From positions 1 through 8,859 of the forward strand of contig JALOMX010000077.1 of assembly GCA_025455245.1 (NCBI GenBank): a DNA stretch of 8,859 bases, given 5' to 3'. Positions 1 to 5,906 of this stretch are shown here, piece by piece. Source of the DNA: Chitinophagaceae bacterium (GTDB lineage Bacteria; Bacteroidota; Bacteroidia; Chitinophagales; Chitinophagaceae). The notes beneath the pieces are model-generated. The model was given only the letters and a program-made list of their open reading frames with translations. It made no database searches and was not told the DNA's origin. How positions within the stretch are numbered: the first letter of the stretch is position 1; each line of letters starts with the position of its first letter. The translations under genes were made by a program, and so were the position numbers.

Positions 1-1
1 G

Positions 2-214
2 CAAACCATTGAAATGCCTTTCCCGACCTTAACACCTTTTTCAGCAAGCGATACCGCATATGTAGAGGTAAGCGTAAACCTTGACAAATGGTTTGACGGC
101 CCTTTTCCGTTGCGCATAGCCGATGAACCTTTTGTTATGAACGCCGGCAACATGGCGCAGCAAATTTCCGTGAATTACAGTCGTATGTTTTCAATAACCT
201 CGGTTAGCAATTAA
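2..214 (+). CDS. MbnP-like protein, C-terminal end (partial)
   Basis: Only the last 70 codons are inside the window; the frame is open from base 2 to the TAA at 212-214. The translated end contains a DKWFDGPFPLRI stretch and finishes with NAGNMAQQISVNYSRMFSITSV, which resembles the C-terminal end of MbnP-type proteins, small exported proteins of Bacteroidota and Proteobacteria. In characterised systems MbnP is the partner of MbnH, a MauG-like di-haem enzyme that oxidises a tryptophan of MbnP to kynurenine; the pair is linked to copper handling. The next gene starts 1 base after this stop and is of the MbnH/MauG type, which supports the call and implies co-transcription. The signal peptide and any metal-binding residues lie outside the window. 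The family call rests on memory of the C-terminal pattern and on the neighbour, so it is moderately sure. Confidence 0.65.
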   Translation, partial: QTIEMPFPTLTPFSASDTAYVEVSVNLDKWFDGPFPLRIADEPFVMNAGNMAQQISVNYSRMFSITSVSN

Positions 215-215
215 T

Positions 216-1177
216 TTGAAATTTTCCAACAACATAGTATGGTGGGCCCTTGTGGTTTCTTTTTTTTACATGGCTTCGTGCAGTAAAAAAGACAGTGGTT
301 CATTGGAAAATAACCCCACCCCGGTAAAATTTTCAATACCGCAAGGCTGGCCTGCCCCTGTTTATACATTTGCTGAAAATCCCCTGACCGAAGAAGGCAT
401 TGCCCTTGGGAAAAAGCTGTTTTATGACGGTATCCTCAGCAAAGACGGGAATTTTCCGTGCGCAAGCTGCCATCAGCAAACCTCGGCTTTTGCCACCTTC
501 GACCACGATCTCAGCCATGGCTTCAATGGTCAGTTTACCACCCGCAATGCGCAGGCGCTGCAAAACCTTGCATGGATGAAGGAATTTCACCACGATGGGG
601 GAATCAACCACCTTGATGTACAGCCTATTGCTCCCATTACGGCACCCAATGAAATGGCAGAAACCCTGGAAAATGTTTTAAAAAAGCTGGAAGCTGATGC
701 AACGTACCGCTCCATGTTCAAGGCTGCTTTTGGCCAGGAAAAACCATCGACCGCTTCCATGACGAAAGCCCTGAGCCAGTTTATGCTGACCATGGTAAGC
801 TCCGAAAGCAAGTACGATAAAGTAAAAAGAGGCGAAGCCACTTTTACCCTGCCCGAAAGCCTTGGCTACGAAAACCGGTATTGCGTGATGCAGGCCGTAT
901 GAGGATCACCCGCAATCCTGCCGACAGCCTGAAATTCAAAGTACCCTCTTTACGTAATGTCATGCTGTCGTTTCCATACTTCCACGATGGCCGCACAAGG
1001 GATATATTTGATGTATTTGAACATTACAATGCAAGGGTAGTCAACGGGCCGACCACCGATCCGCTTGTCAGAAATAAAATTCCCCTTTCCAATTTTGAAA
1101 AGGGGCAGCTTTGGGCATTTTTAAATACCCTGACCGATCAGGCATTTATCAGCAATCCCGGGCTTGCACAGCCATAA
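216..1177 (+). pseudogene. MbnH/MauG-family di-haem cytochrome c peroxidase, frameshifted and lacking the second haem site
   Basis: The first part (216-902, 228 codons, TTG start one base after the preceding stop) opens with a lipoprotein signal peptide: a hydrophobic segment at residues 7-20 and a lipobox-like MASC with Cys22. It then has the family N-terminal half, including the first haem motif CASCH at residues 82-86 and LGKKLFYDG just before it. After about residue 218 (GEATFTLPESLGY) the frame is lost and hits TGA at 900-902. The C-terminal half resumes in another frame around 881 (DAGRMRIT, FKVPSLRNV, PYFHDGR, EHYN, FLNTLTD) and ends at TAA 1175-1177. Family members have a second CXXCH followed by an LFTD-like stretch between the GY and GRMRIT segments. 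No second CXXCH is present in any frame here, so roughly 35-40 residues appear deleted, with a net frameshift. The total of 962 bases is short for a lipoprotein of this family (about 350 residues). As read, no functional enzyme is made; an assembly error is the main alternative. Confidence 0.8.
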
Positions 1178-1187
1178 GACACAGGCA

Positions 1188-1865
1188 TTATTGTTTAGAT
1201 GCCTTCACCCGCTGCAGTTCCGCTTTTGCAGCCTCCACCTGTTTTATCTGAGTGTCGATATTGCTTTTATTTTTCTTAAGGTCTTCCTGTAATTTGGATA
1301 ATTGTTTTTCCAATTTTGCCTGATCATCCTGAAGGTCTTGTAACTTCTTCTCGGCCTTTTTCACCTCGTTTTCCTGGTTTAGTACATTACGCAAATACAC
1401 CTGATTTTCGACAGCAGGGGTTACTTCATCCAAAATGGCAACGCCCCCGGCGGCAAGCGCTACCGGCACCGCGGAGTTTCGGTTTTCTTTGGAAGGCTTG
1501 TCTTCGGAGATAGCCCCGGGTTTGGTTATGATCAGGTGAATTTTTGACCTGTTATTTGCTTTTTTCCCGATCGGGTCCACTTTTACGAAAAGGTCGTGCA
1601 CGTCATAACTTCCGGTGGCAGGCAGCACTACCTCCCTGTAAATTAAAAACCCTTTAAACTCTTTTCCTTTTGCTCCTTTGGCCGTCATGATTTCTTTTAC
1701 GGCATTGATTGCCTGATCAACAGAGGCATCCATTTCTTTTATATATGCAGGATATCTGGCACCGTTAAACTCAACATGGCCTGTTTTAAATTCCTGTCCA
1801 AACAAAACGGAAGCATTCAACAGAAACATACTGGCTACTACAAGGTAAAATAATATCCTTTTCAT
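1188..1865 (-). CDS. exported protein of unknown function with C-terminal coiled coil
   Basis: I do not recognise a family. The 225-residue product starts with a clear signal peptide (MKR, then a hydrophobic stretch to about residue 22, probable cleavage near LFG/QEF at 23-24), so it is exported. Residues 25-115 look like a compact globular domain with beta-strand-like stretches (GFLIYREVVLP, YDVHDLFVKV, KIHLIITKPG). Residues 130-150 hold a short small-residue segment (VPVALAAGGVAILDE). From about 156 to 222 the sequence is a charged, heptad-like coiled coil rich in K, E, Q and L (KKLQDLQDDQAKLEKQLSKL). It faces the broken peroxidase gene with only 10 bases between the stops, so no terminator of its own fits there. 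A Bacteroidota-type promoter lies just upstream (1885-1914). Similar lipid- or envelope-associated coiled-coil proteins exist in this phylum, but no function can be stated. Confidence 0.85.
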   Translation of the reverse strand: MKRILFYLVVASMFLLNASVLFGQEFKTGHVEFNGARYPAYIKEMDASVDQAINAVKEIMTAKGAKGKEFKGFLIYREVVLPATGSYDVHDLFVKVDPIGKKANNRSKIHLIITKPGAISEDKPSKENRNSAVPVALAAGGVAILDEVTPAVENQVYLRNVLNQENEVKKAEKKLQDLQDDQAKLEKQLSKLQEDLKKNKSNIDTQIKQVEAAKAELQRVKASKQ

Positions 1866-1884
1866 AGTAATACGATTTGGTATT

Positions 1885-1914
1885 CAAATGTAAACTTTAG
1901 ACATCAATTCCAAA
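1885..1914 (-). promoter_or_regulatory. Bacteroidota-type promoter for the coiled-coil exported protein
   Basis: Read on the minus strand, TTTG (1911-1914) is followed after 18 bases by TACATTTG (1885-1892). This fits the TTTG-N19-TAnnTTTG consensus of the primary sigma factor of Bacteroidota. The -7 box ends 20 bases before the ATG at 1865, so the transcript would have a very short leader. Not experimentally shown. Confidence 0.6.
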
Positions 1915-1930
1915 GGTTATCGTTCATTTA

Positions 1931-1960
1931 TTGTACAAACACCTGCTATTCCTATTTTTG
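1931..1960 (+). promoter_or_regulatory. Bacteroidota-type promoter for the flippase gene (and possibly pyrH)
   Basis: TTG at 1931-1933 is followed after 19 bases by TATTTTTG at 1953-1960, an exact TAnnTTTG match at the expected spacing. The start codon follows at 1984, giving a leader of roughly 15-20 bases. It is arranged back-to-back with the promoter of the gene at 1188-1865; the two -33 elements are only 16 bases apart, so regulator or polymerase binding at one could affect the other. Confidence 0.6.
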
Positions 1961-1983
1961 GAGATATTTATTTTACACTTTTC

Positions 1984-3480
1984 GTGAGCAACATTAAAAA
2001 ATTAGCCGGGCATACCCTTTGGTACGGAGTACCCACCATCCTTAGCCGCTTTTTGAATTACCTGCTTTCCTTACTGCTTGTGGGGATTTTTAAGCCGGAT
2101 GCTTTTGGTGTTATTACGAATATTTACGCATTTATCCCATTTCTCAATATCATTTTTACGTACGGGCTCGAAACAGCCTTCTTCAGGTTTGGACAGGTAA
2201 AGGATAAGCAGCAGGTGTACAACACGCTGACGGTATCCCTTTTGTTTTCCACCATCCTGTTTACGCTGCCGCTCCTCTTCTTCAGCGGAAGCCTTGCTGC
2301 CTGGATCGAAATTCCCGATCACCCCGAATATATAAGGCTGGCTGCGTGGATTGTTTTTTTCGATACACTGTCTTTGTTGCCACAATCTTTACTGCGTCAG
2401 CAAGAGCGTCCACGAAGATTTGCTTTTGTAAGGGTTTCCAATATTGTTGCCAACATCTTTTTTACCATACTTTTTTACCTGATCGCACCCCGGTTTGAAG
2501 GCCATCCCTTGTTTGGCTGGTATGATCCCGGTATGGGCGTAGGCTATGTACTGATTGCCAATTTGCTGGGCAGCATCCTTACGCTGCTGATGCTTTTTCC
2601 GGAATGGAAACAGGCGAGGCTCATTTTTGATAAAGAACTGTGGAAAGAGATCATGAAATACAGCCTTCCGCTGGTAGTGGTTGGATTCGGAGGAATGATC
2701 AACGAAATGCTGAGCCGCTTTATTTACATCAAAGTTTCGCCCCTGCCCGATGCAGAAAAGGCACACGATCTTGGCGTATTTGGCGCCAATTACAAGCTAG
2801 CGGTTTTGATTACCATTTTCATTCAGGTTTTCAAAATGGCTGCCGAACCCTTCTTTTTTGCCCAATCGTCCAAAGGAGATGCAGCCTCCACCTATGCGCG
2901 GGTGATGAAGTTTTTTGTAATGGCCTGTTGTATGATGTTTCTGGGGGTTTCATTATTTCTCGATATCTGGAAATGGCTGATCACCTATAAAAATGCCGAA
3001 TACGGAGAAGGAATTTACATTGTGCCCATCCTGGCGATGGCAAGCGTTTTCCTGGGTATTTATTACAACCTGAGTATCTGGTATAAACTGACAAACAACA
3101 ACTGGATAGGGGCCCGCATCACCCTTACGGGGGCGGTTATAACCATTGCGCTCAACCTGTGGTGGATTCCCGAATACGGATACACCGGAAGCGCCTGGGC
3201 CACTTTTGTGTGCTATGCCTATATGATGGTGGCAAGCTACTGGATGGGACAGCGTCATTACCCTGTACCTTATGAACTGAAAAAATTAACCGGGTACATT
3301 GTATTTGCGGCCCTTTTGTATTCCGTCCACCGTTTTTCGGCCAGTTATTTGCCCAACATGTTGGCACGTGTTGGTTTGGGGGTGGTCCTGCTCTCGGTTT
3401 TTGCAGCAGCCCTTTCTTTTTCGGAAAGGAAGGAACTTGCCCATTTACCGGTCATAGGCAAATGGTTCGGCCGGTTGTAG
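1984..3480 (+). CDS. polysaccharide flippase (Wzx/MATE-like, polysaccharide biosynthesis protein)
   Basis: The 498-residue product is almost wholly hydrophobic, with about 12-14 predicted membrane spans, the usual size and layout for lipid-linked oligosaccharide flippases of the MOP superfamily. The N-terminus MSNIKKLAGHTLWYGVPTI followed by SRFLNYLLSLLLVGIF matches the start of this family in Bacteroidota and fixes the GTG at 1984 as start; no Shine-Dalgarno is visible, as is normal here. Further family-like points are an FFRF motif near residue 66, the LLRQQERPRRFA cytoplasmic loop near residue 137, a second-half start MKYSLPLVVVGFGGMINEMLSRF near 225, and an AAEPFFFAQS segment near 287. 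The protein should carry undecaprenyl-linked sugar units across the inner membrane for surface polysaccharide or LPS. No glycosyltransferase genes are in the window, so the substrate is unknown. pyrH follows 47 bases downstream on the same strand and may be co-transcribed. Confidence 0.85.
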   Translation: MSNIKKLAGHTLWYGVPTILSRFLNYLLSLLLVGIFKPDAFGVITNIYAFIPFLNIIFTYGLETAFFRFGQVKDKQQVYNTLTVSLLFSTILFTLPLLFFSGSLAAWIEIPDHPEYIRLAAWIVFFDTLSLLPQSLLRQQERPRRFAFVRVSNIVANIFFTILFYLIAPRFEGHPLFGWYDPGMGVGYVLIANLLGSILTLLMLFPEWKQARLIFDKELWKEIMKYSLPLVVVGFGGMINEMLSRFIYIKVSPLPDAEKAHDLGVFGANYKLAVLITIFIQVFKMAAEPFFFAQSSKGDAASTYARVMKFFVMACCMMFLGVSLFLDIWKWLITYKNAEYGEGIYIVPILAMASVFLGIYYNLSIWYKLTNNNWIGARITLTGAVITIALNLWWIPEYGYTGSAWATFVCYAYMMVASYWMGQRHYPVPYELKKLTGYIVFAALLYSVHRFSASYLPNMLARVGLGVVLLSVFAAALSFSERKELAHLPVIGKWFGRL

Positions 3481-3527
3481 CTGCTTTTTGATTGCAAACC
3501 CTGATATTTGCCCCGAAAAATTTGCTC

Positions 3528-4250
3528 ATGATACCAAGATATAAGCGCGTACTGCTGAAGCTTTCCGGAGAATCCCTTGTTGGTGAAAGTAATTTTGGCC
3601 TCGATCCCAATGTGCTGGGTCATTATGCCAAGGAGATTAAAAAGCTGGTTGATATTGGTGTAGAGGTAGCGCTGGTGATTGGAGGCGGCAATATTTACCG
3701 CGGGATGAATGAAGCCGAAACAGGCATAGAACGGGCTCAGGGCGACTATATGGGCATGCTTGCCACGGTTATCAACGGAATGGCTATTCAGAGCGCCCTG
3801 GAGAAAGAAGGTGTTTTTACCCGCCTTTTAAGCGCCATCAAAATGGAACAGGTGGCGGAACCTTATATCCGCAGGCGGGCCATCCGTCACCTTGAAAAAG
3901 GCAGGGTCGTCATCTTCGGCGCAGGTACGGGCAATCCTTATTTTACAACCGATACCGCGGGAAGCCTGCGTGCCATTGAAATAAAGGCGGACGTGATTTT
4001 GAAAGGCACAAGGGTGGATGGCATTTATACAGCCGACCCCGAAAAAGACCCGAATGCCACCAAATATGATGCCATTTCCTTTCAGGATTGTATCAGCAAA
4101 AACCTGAGGGTAATGGATATGACGGCGTTTACGCTTTGCATGGAAAACAACCTGCCCATCATTGTTTTTGATATGAACAAACCCGATAACCTGCTACAGG
4201 TGGTTTGCGGGGCCAAAGTGGGAACACTGGTAAAGGATTCTGTATCCTGA
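3528..4250 (+). CDS. pyrH: UMP kinase
   Basis: The enzyme phosphorylates UMP to UDP with ATP in pyrimidine nucleotide synthesis; it is a hexameric cytoplasmic member of the amino acid kinase fold. The 240 residues match the usual length (about 240). Visible motifs: KLSGESL at 11-17 (phosphate/ATP binding), GGGNIYRG at 52-59, [12 protein letters not shown] at 72-83, the UMP/ATP-site loop [14 protein letters not shown] at 131-144, [13 protein letters not shown] at 159-171, and MDMTA at 196-200. A longer reading from a TTG at 3492 adds 12 residues before [14 protein letters not shown]; the ATG at 3528 is preferred because it gives the family's normal N-terminus. No ribosome binding site and no clear promoter are seen in the 47-base gap after the flippase gene, so transcription from 1931 is likely. 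Confidence 0.95.
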   Translation: MIPRYKRVLLKLSGESLVGESNFGLDPNVLGHYAKEIKKLVDIGVEVALVIGGGNIYRGMNEAETGIERAQGDYMGMLATVINGMAIQSALEKEGVFTRLLSAIKMEQVAEPYIRRRAIRHLEKGRVVIFGAGTGNPYFTTDTAGSLRAIEIKADVILKGTRVDGIYTADPEKDPNATKYDAISFQDCISKNLRVMDMTAFTLCMENNLPIIVFDMNKPDNLLQVVCGAKVGTLVKDSVS

Positions 4251-4267
4251 TGCCCGCTGAAGGGCAT
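4250..4267. other. small hairpin directly after pyrH
   Basis: ATGCCC (4250-4255) and GGGCAT (4262-4267) form a perfect 6-bp stem with the loop GCTGAA, starting on the last base of the pyrH stop codon. It is followed on the plus strand by seven As, not Ts, so it is not a standard terminator; it could act as a 3' end stabiliser. On the minus strand it would follow the T-tract of the THX terminator. Confidence 0.4.
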
Positions 4268-4303
4268 AAAAAAACCCGCATCTCCTTTTTAAGAACAAAC
4301 GGG
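4268..4303 (-). terminator. terminator of the THX gene, possibly bidirectional with pyrH
   Basis: On the minus strand, CCCG (4300-4303) and CGGG (4275-4278) enclose an inner TTCTT-AAA-AAGGA hairpin with one wobble pair, and seven Ts follow (4268-4274). The 4x4 internal loop makes the stem imperfect. On the plus strand the inner stem is weaker and the T-tract comes later (CAATCTTATTTTTT from 4304), so a role for pyrH is less sure. Confidence 0.55.
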
Positions 4304-4348
4304 CAATCTTATTTTTTCAAAAGTACCGAAGCCGGTCATTGAAAATAC

Positions 4349-4468
4349 TCAGGCTTCCTTAGCGGCAGCAGGAGCAGTCTTTTTGGTTGCAGGACGTGCA
4401 GGCCTTACTTTTCCGAAAGAACCTTTAGCGATTTTACCTTTTTTGGTTTTTTTATCTCCTCTTCCCAT
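4349..4468 (-). CDS. 30S ribosomal protein THX
   Basis: This 39-residue gene encodes MGRGDKKTKKGKIAKGSFGK and then VRPARPATKKTAPAAAKEA. The strongly basic start MGRGDKKTKKGKI..GSFGK..P is the pattern of bacterial THX (bTHX), a small protein in the head of the 30S subunit that stabilises the top of 16S rRNA; family members are 25-40 residues. The first 26 residues cover the conserved part, and the tail is an Ala/Lys/Pro-rich extension typical of Bacteroidota ribosomal proteins. The ATG at 4466-4468 is the only reasonable start. It is transcribed in the same direction as HU, but HU's strong terminator separates them, and a TACATTTG element lies 33 bases upstream of the start; it is therefore probably a single-gene unit. 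Confidence 0.85.
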   Translation of the reverse strand: MGRGDKKTKKGKIAKGSFGKVRPARPATKKTAPAAAKEA

Positions 4469-4501
4469 GGTGATTTTTTTTGTGGATGTAAAACAAGGGT
4501 G

Positions 4502-4509
4502 CAAATGTA
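4502..4509 (-). promoter_or_regulatory. -7 element for the THX gene
   Basis: TACATTTG on the minus strand matches TAnnTTTG exactly and lies 33 bases before the THX start codon. The -33 element is weak: at 19-base spacing there is TAG instead of TTG, inside the T-tract of the HU terminator. That places terminator and promoter back to back. Confidence 0.45.
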
Positions 4510-4530
4510 AGGCACAAATGTTAAACCACT

Positions 4531-4563
4531 AAAAAACCGGGAAGGATTTGTGGTCCTTCCCGG
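4531..4563 (-). terminator. strong rho-independent terminator of the HU gene
   Basis: A perfect 10-bp stem, CCGGGAAGGA (4537-4546) with TCCTTCCCGG (4554-4563), has a 7-base loop. On the minus strand it is followed directly by TTTTTT (4531-4536). It starts 25 bases after the HU stop codon. This is the clearest terminator in the window and explains how an abundant transcript such as HU is insulated from THX. Confidence 0.9.
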
Positions 4564-4588
4564 CAAAGCTTTTACCCGATGGCAGGCA

Positions 4589-4858
4589 TTAGATTTTTTC
4601 AGAAAGCTCTTTTCCGGGCTTAAAGCGGGCAACTTTTTTAGCCTTAATCTTAATCACTTCGCCTGTTTGGGGGTTACGTCCGTTACGGGCAGCACGCTTG
4701 CTCACAGAGAATGTACCAAAACCAACGAGGGTTACTTTGTCACCCTTTTTCAGCGCCTTGGTTACTGCTTCCACAAATGAATCAAGCGCAGCATTAGCCT
4801 GCGTCTTGGTAATACCGGCATCGTCGGCAACTTTAGCGATCAATTCTGCTTTGTTCAT
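4589..4858 (-). CDS. hup: HU-family DNA-binding protein
   Basis: The 89-residue product is a full-length HU/IHF-family nucleoid protein (usual length about 90). It bends and compacts DNA as a dimer. Seen in the sequence: the N-terminal helical part MNKAELIAKVADDAGITKTQ with the KTQA..AL pattern, the hinge GFGTF at 46-50, the beta-arm tip RNGRNPQTGE at 58-67 with the intercalating Pro63, and the C-terminal VARFKPGKEL at 76-85. It fits HU better than IHF because it has the short canonical form without extension; Bacteroidota often have several HU paralogues, so the exact paralogue cannot be told. It has its own promoter (4888-4919) and terminator (4531-4563). The bases before the ATG are almost all A and T, without a Shine-Dalgarno. 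Confidence 0.95.
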   Translation of the reverse strand: MNKAELIAKVADDAGITKTQANAALDSFVEAVTKALKKGDKVTLVGFGTFSVSKRAARNGRNPQTGEVIKIKAKKVARFKPGKELSEKI

Positions 4859-4887
4859 AAAAAATGTTTTTTAAATATTGTCTTCAA

Positions 4888-4919
4888 CAAATATAAACGG
4901 TAAAAGAACCTAAAAACAA
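4888..4919 (-). promoter_or_regulatory. Bacteroidota-type promoter of the HU gene
   Basis: On the minus strand TTG (4917-4919) is followed after 21 bases by TATATTTG (4888-4895), an exact TAnnTTTG match. The HU start codon is 29 bases further on, giving a leader of about 20 A/T-rich bases. Confidence 0.65.
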
Positions 4920-4925
4920 GACCAT

Positions 4926-5088
4926 CGGGTTTCGTGGTCCAATCCTGTGAAATGCTGTTCTGATAAGGGTTACAGCCGAACCCGGTAAAAACCTCTATAA
5001 AAAAGACGGAACAAAGACATTCCGAAACCCGCTACAGTATTGACTTTCAAGGGTTTGACCCCTGAAAAATGCAGCAAATTCAAGGGTT
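4926..5088. other. intergenic cluster of complementary GGGTT/AACCC segments, possible structured RNA
   Basis: This lies in the 286-base gap 4859-5144, in which I see no protein gene. CGGGTTTCG (4926-4934) is perfectly complementary to CGAAACCCG (5023-5031), which could close a domain of about 106 bases. Inside are two 5-bp pairings, GCTGT/ACAGC (4954-4958 with 4972-4976) and GGGTT/AACCC (4967-4971 with 4979-4983), which interlock and so are either alternatives or a tight pseudoknot. Outside it, TTCAAGGGT/ACCCCTGAA (5046-5066) forms a 9-bp hairpin with one mismatch, and TTCAAGGGTT is repeated at 5079-5088. No promoter for either strand was found. It could be an untranslated RNA, a decayed gene, or chance. 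Confidence 0.3.
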
Positions 5089-5107
5089 GCAGCGTATGAA
5101 GAATTTT

Positions 5108-5138
5108 AAAATAAAGCAGGCCCCTTCAACTTTATTTT
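5108..5138 (-). terminator. weak terminator-like inverted repeat after the DUF4286 gene
   Basis: AAAATAAAG (5108-5116) and CTTTATTTT (5130-5138) form a perfect 9-bp inverted repeat with a 13-base loop, 6 bases beyond the end of the DUF4286 gene. The stem is A/T-rich and the trailing bases on the minus strand (AAAATTC) are not a pure T-tract, although the stem's own 3' arm ends in TTTT. It is a plausible but weak terminator. Confidence 0.4.
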
Positions 5139-5144
5139 CCACAA

Positions 5145-5450
5145 TCAGTGGACAACTTCCATCAATGAACGGAAAGAAATACAGGCATCTCCCCACCTTT
5201 TTTGGCCATCGAGCCGCAATGCAGGGGCATACTGGGTGATGTACCGGCGATAGCTTTCCAGTGTTTCGGTAAAGTACTGCACCGCATAGGTTGGCCCCTC
5301 GCTTTCATCCATTTCAAGCACCCTCACCATCCGGTGATGGGTAAAACAACCCGTACCCACCACTTCGGGTATATGAGTATCCTTCATCCATTGCAGCCAA
5401 TCATTGTGGATGGCCCAGGAGAGTTGGGTGGTTACGTTGTAGATGTACAT
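5145..5450 (-). CDS. DUF4286 family protein
   Basis: The 101-residue product matches the pattern of DUF4286, a small cytoplasmic family widespread in Bacteroidota and of unknown function. Features typical of it are the start MYIYNVTTQLSWAIHNDWLQWM, the central HIPEVVGTGCF (residues 26-36), DESEGPTYAVQYF (48-60), YRRYITQYAPALR (67-79) and the end WGDACISFRSLMEVV. The length is normal for the family and the protein has no signal peptide or membrane segment. The fold is probably a ferredoxin-like alpha/beta barrel of the kind seen in small dimeric proteins; that is inference. The start codon at 5450 is only 12 bases from the 7-bp repeat array at 5463-5525, so its promoter would have to lie in or beyond the array. 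I found no TAnnTTTG match there. Confidence 0.85.
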   Translation of the reverse strand: MYIYNVTTQLSWAIHNDWLQWMKDTHIPEVVGTGCFTHHRMVRVLEMDESEGPTYAVQYFTETLESYRRYITQYAPALRLDGQKRWGDACISFRSLMEVVH

Positions 5451-5462
5451 GGGAATATTTTA

Positions 5463-5525
5463 TAAATACGAAATACGAAATGGGAAATACGAAATGGGAA
5501 ATACGAAATGGGAAATACAAAATAC
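5463..5525 (+). repeat. left heptamer array, nine 7-bp units
   Basis: Nine consecutive units of seven bases: TAAATAC, GAAATAC, then GAAATGG and GAAATAC alternating three times (5477-5518), then AAAATAC. The alternation makes a 14-bp higher-order unit in the centre, and the edge units are slightly diverged. The array sits between the DUF4286 start and the stop codon of the four-helix-bundle gene (5530-5532, four bases away). The same heptamer, in the opposite orientation, is on the other side of that gene. Confidence 0.95.
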
Positions 5526-5529
5526 GGGG

Positions 5530-5904
5530 TCATTTTTTTTCTTTTGCCCTCGCCATTTTTGTTTTTACGGTATTTATAGATGCCACAACAATTCTTAATA
5601 ATTGATTGCCTTCGTTAATTAAGCTGTTTATATTTTCTGCGTAATCATCATTAAATGCTAACAGCAATTCAAGAAAACCAATGGTCTCATCGCATTCTTC
5701 TTCAACAATTTTCAGTTTATTTAAAAAATCCCTGTCAGATTTTGCTCTTTGTGAAGCACGAAAATTAGCATAGACAGAGGAAGAACTCCTGATTATTTGA
5801 GCGCAATAAGACCGGTTAATCAGGTTCGCAGGCAGTTCATTGGTCAATTTTCCAACAGCTACCGCAAAATTGAATGTTCTGTCAATTAATTCCTTTGATG
5901 CCAT
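5530..5904 (-). CDS. four-helix-bundle protein (S23/IVS family)
   Basis: The 124-residue product fits the four-helix-bundle family named after proteins encoded in intervening sequences of 23S rRNA genes, which also includes the Avd accessory proteins of diversity-generating retroelements. Visible: an amphipathic helix (ELIDRTFNFAVAVGKLTNELP), the conserved block QIIRSSSSVYANFRASQRAKS (36-56), then FLNKLKIVEEECDETIGFLELLL (60-82) and a last helix (NEGNQLLRIVVASINTVKTKM). It is the usual size. The reading frame is open further upstream to 5970, but those 22 extra residues (containing WEIRNTKLEIA) merely translate the 7-bp repeat and overlap the exonuclease gene; the ATG at 5904 gives the family's normal start. 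The role of stand-alone members is not known; they are thought to bind nucleic acid. No rRNA gene or reverse transcriptase is nearby. The coding sequence is more A/T-rich than its neighbours, in keeping with acquisition. Confidence 0.85.
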   Translation of the reverse strand: MASKELIDRTFNFAVAVGKLTNELPANLINRSYCAQIIRSSSSVYANFRASQRAKSDRDFLNKLKIVEEECDETIGFLELLLAFNDDYAENINSLINEGNQLLRIVVASINTVKTKMARAKEKK

Positions 5905-5906
5905 AG

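Noticed and set aside
333..841. Minus-strand open frames inside the peroxidase gene
   Set aside because: They are shadows of the plus-strand coding sequence; the plus strand has the haem motif and the family pattern.
3503..3524. GATATTTG before pyrH as a -7 promoter element
   Set aside because: The first base deviates from TAnnTTTG and no TTG lies at the right distance upstream.
3492..3527. TTG start for pyrH adding 12 residues
   Set aside because: Enzymes of this family begin just before the [10 protein letters not shown] motif; the ATG at 3528 fits.
4405..4632. 75-codon open frame on the minus strand across the HU terminator and THX
   Set aside because: It overlaps HU and THX in another frame and runs through the HU terminator; it has no protein-like features.
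4921..5140. tRNA or other known RNA gene in the HU-DUF4286 gap
   Set aside because: No T-loop consensus (GGTTCGAATCC-like) and no 7-bp acceptor pairing could be found.
5463..5525. Repeat array as a CRISPR
   Set aside because: Units are 7 bp with no spacers between them; CRISPR repeats are 23-50 bp separated by unique spacers.
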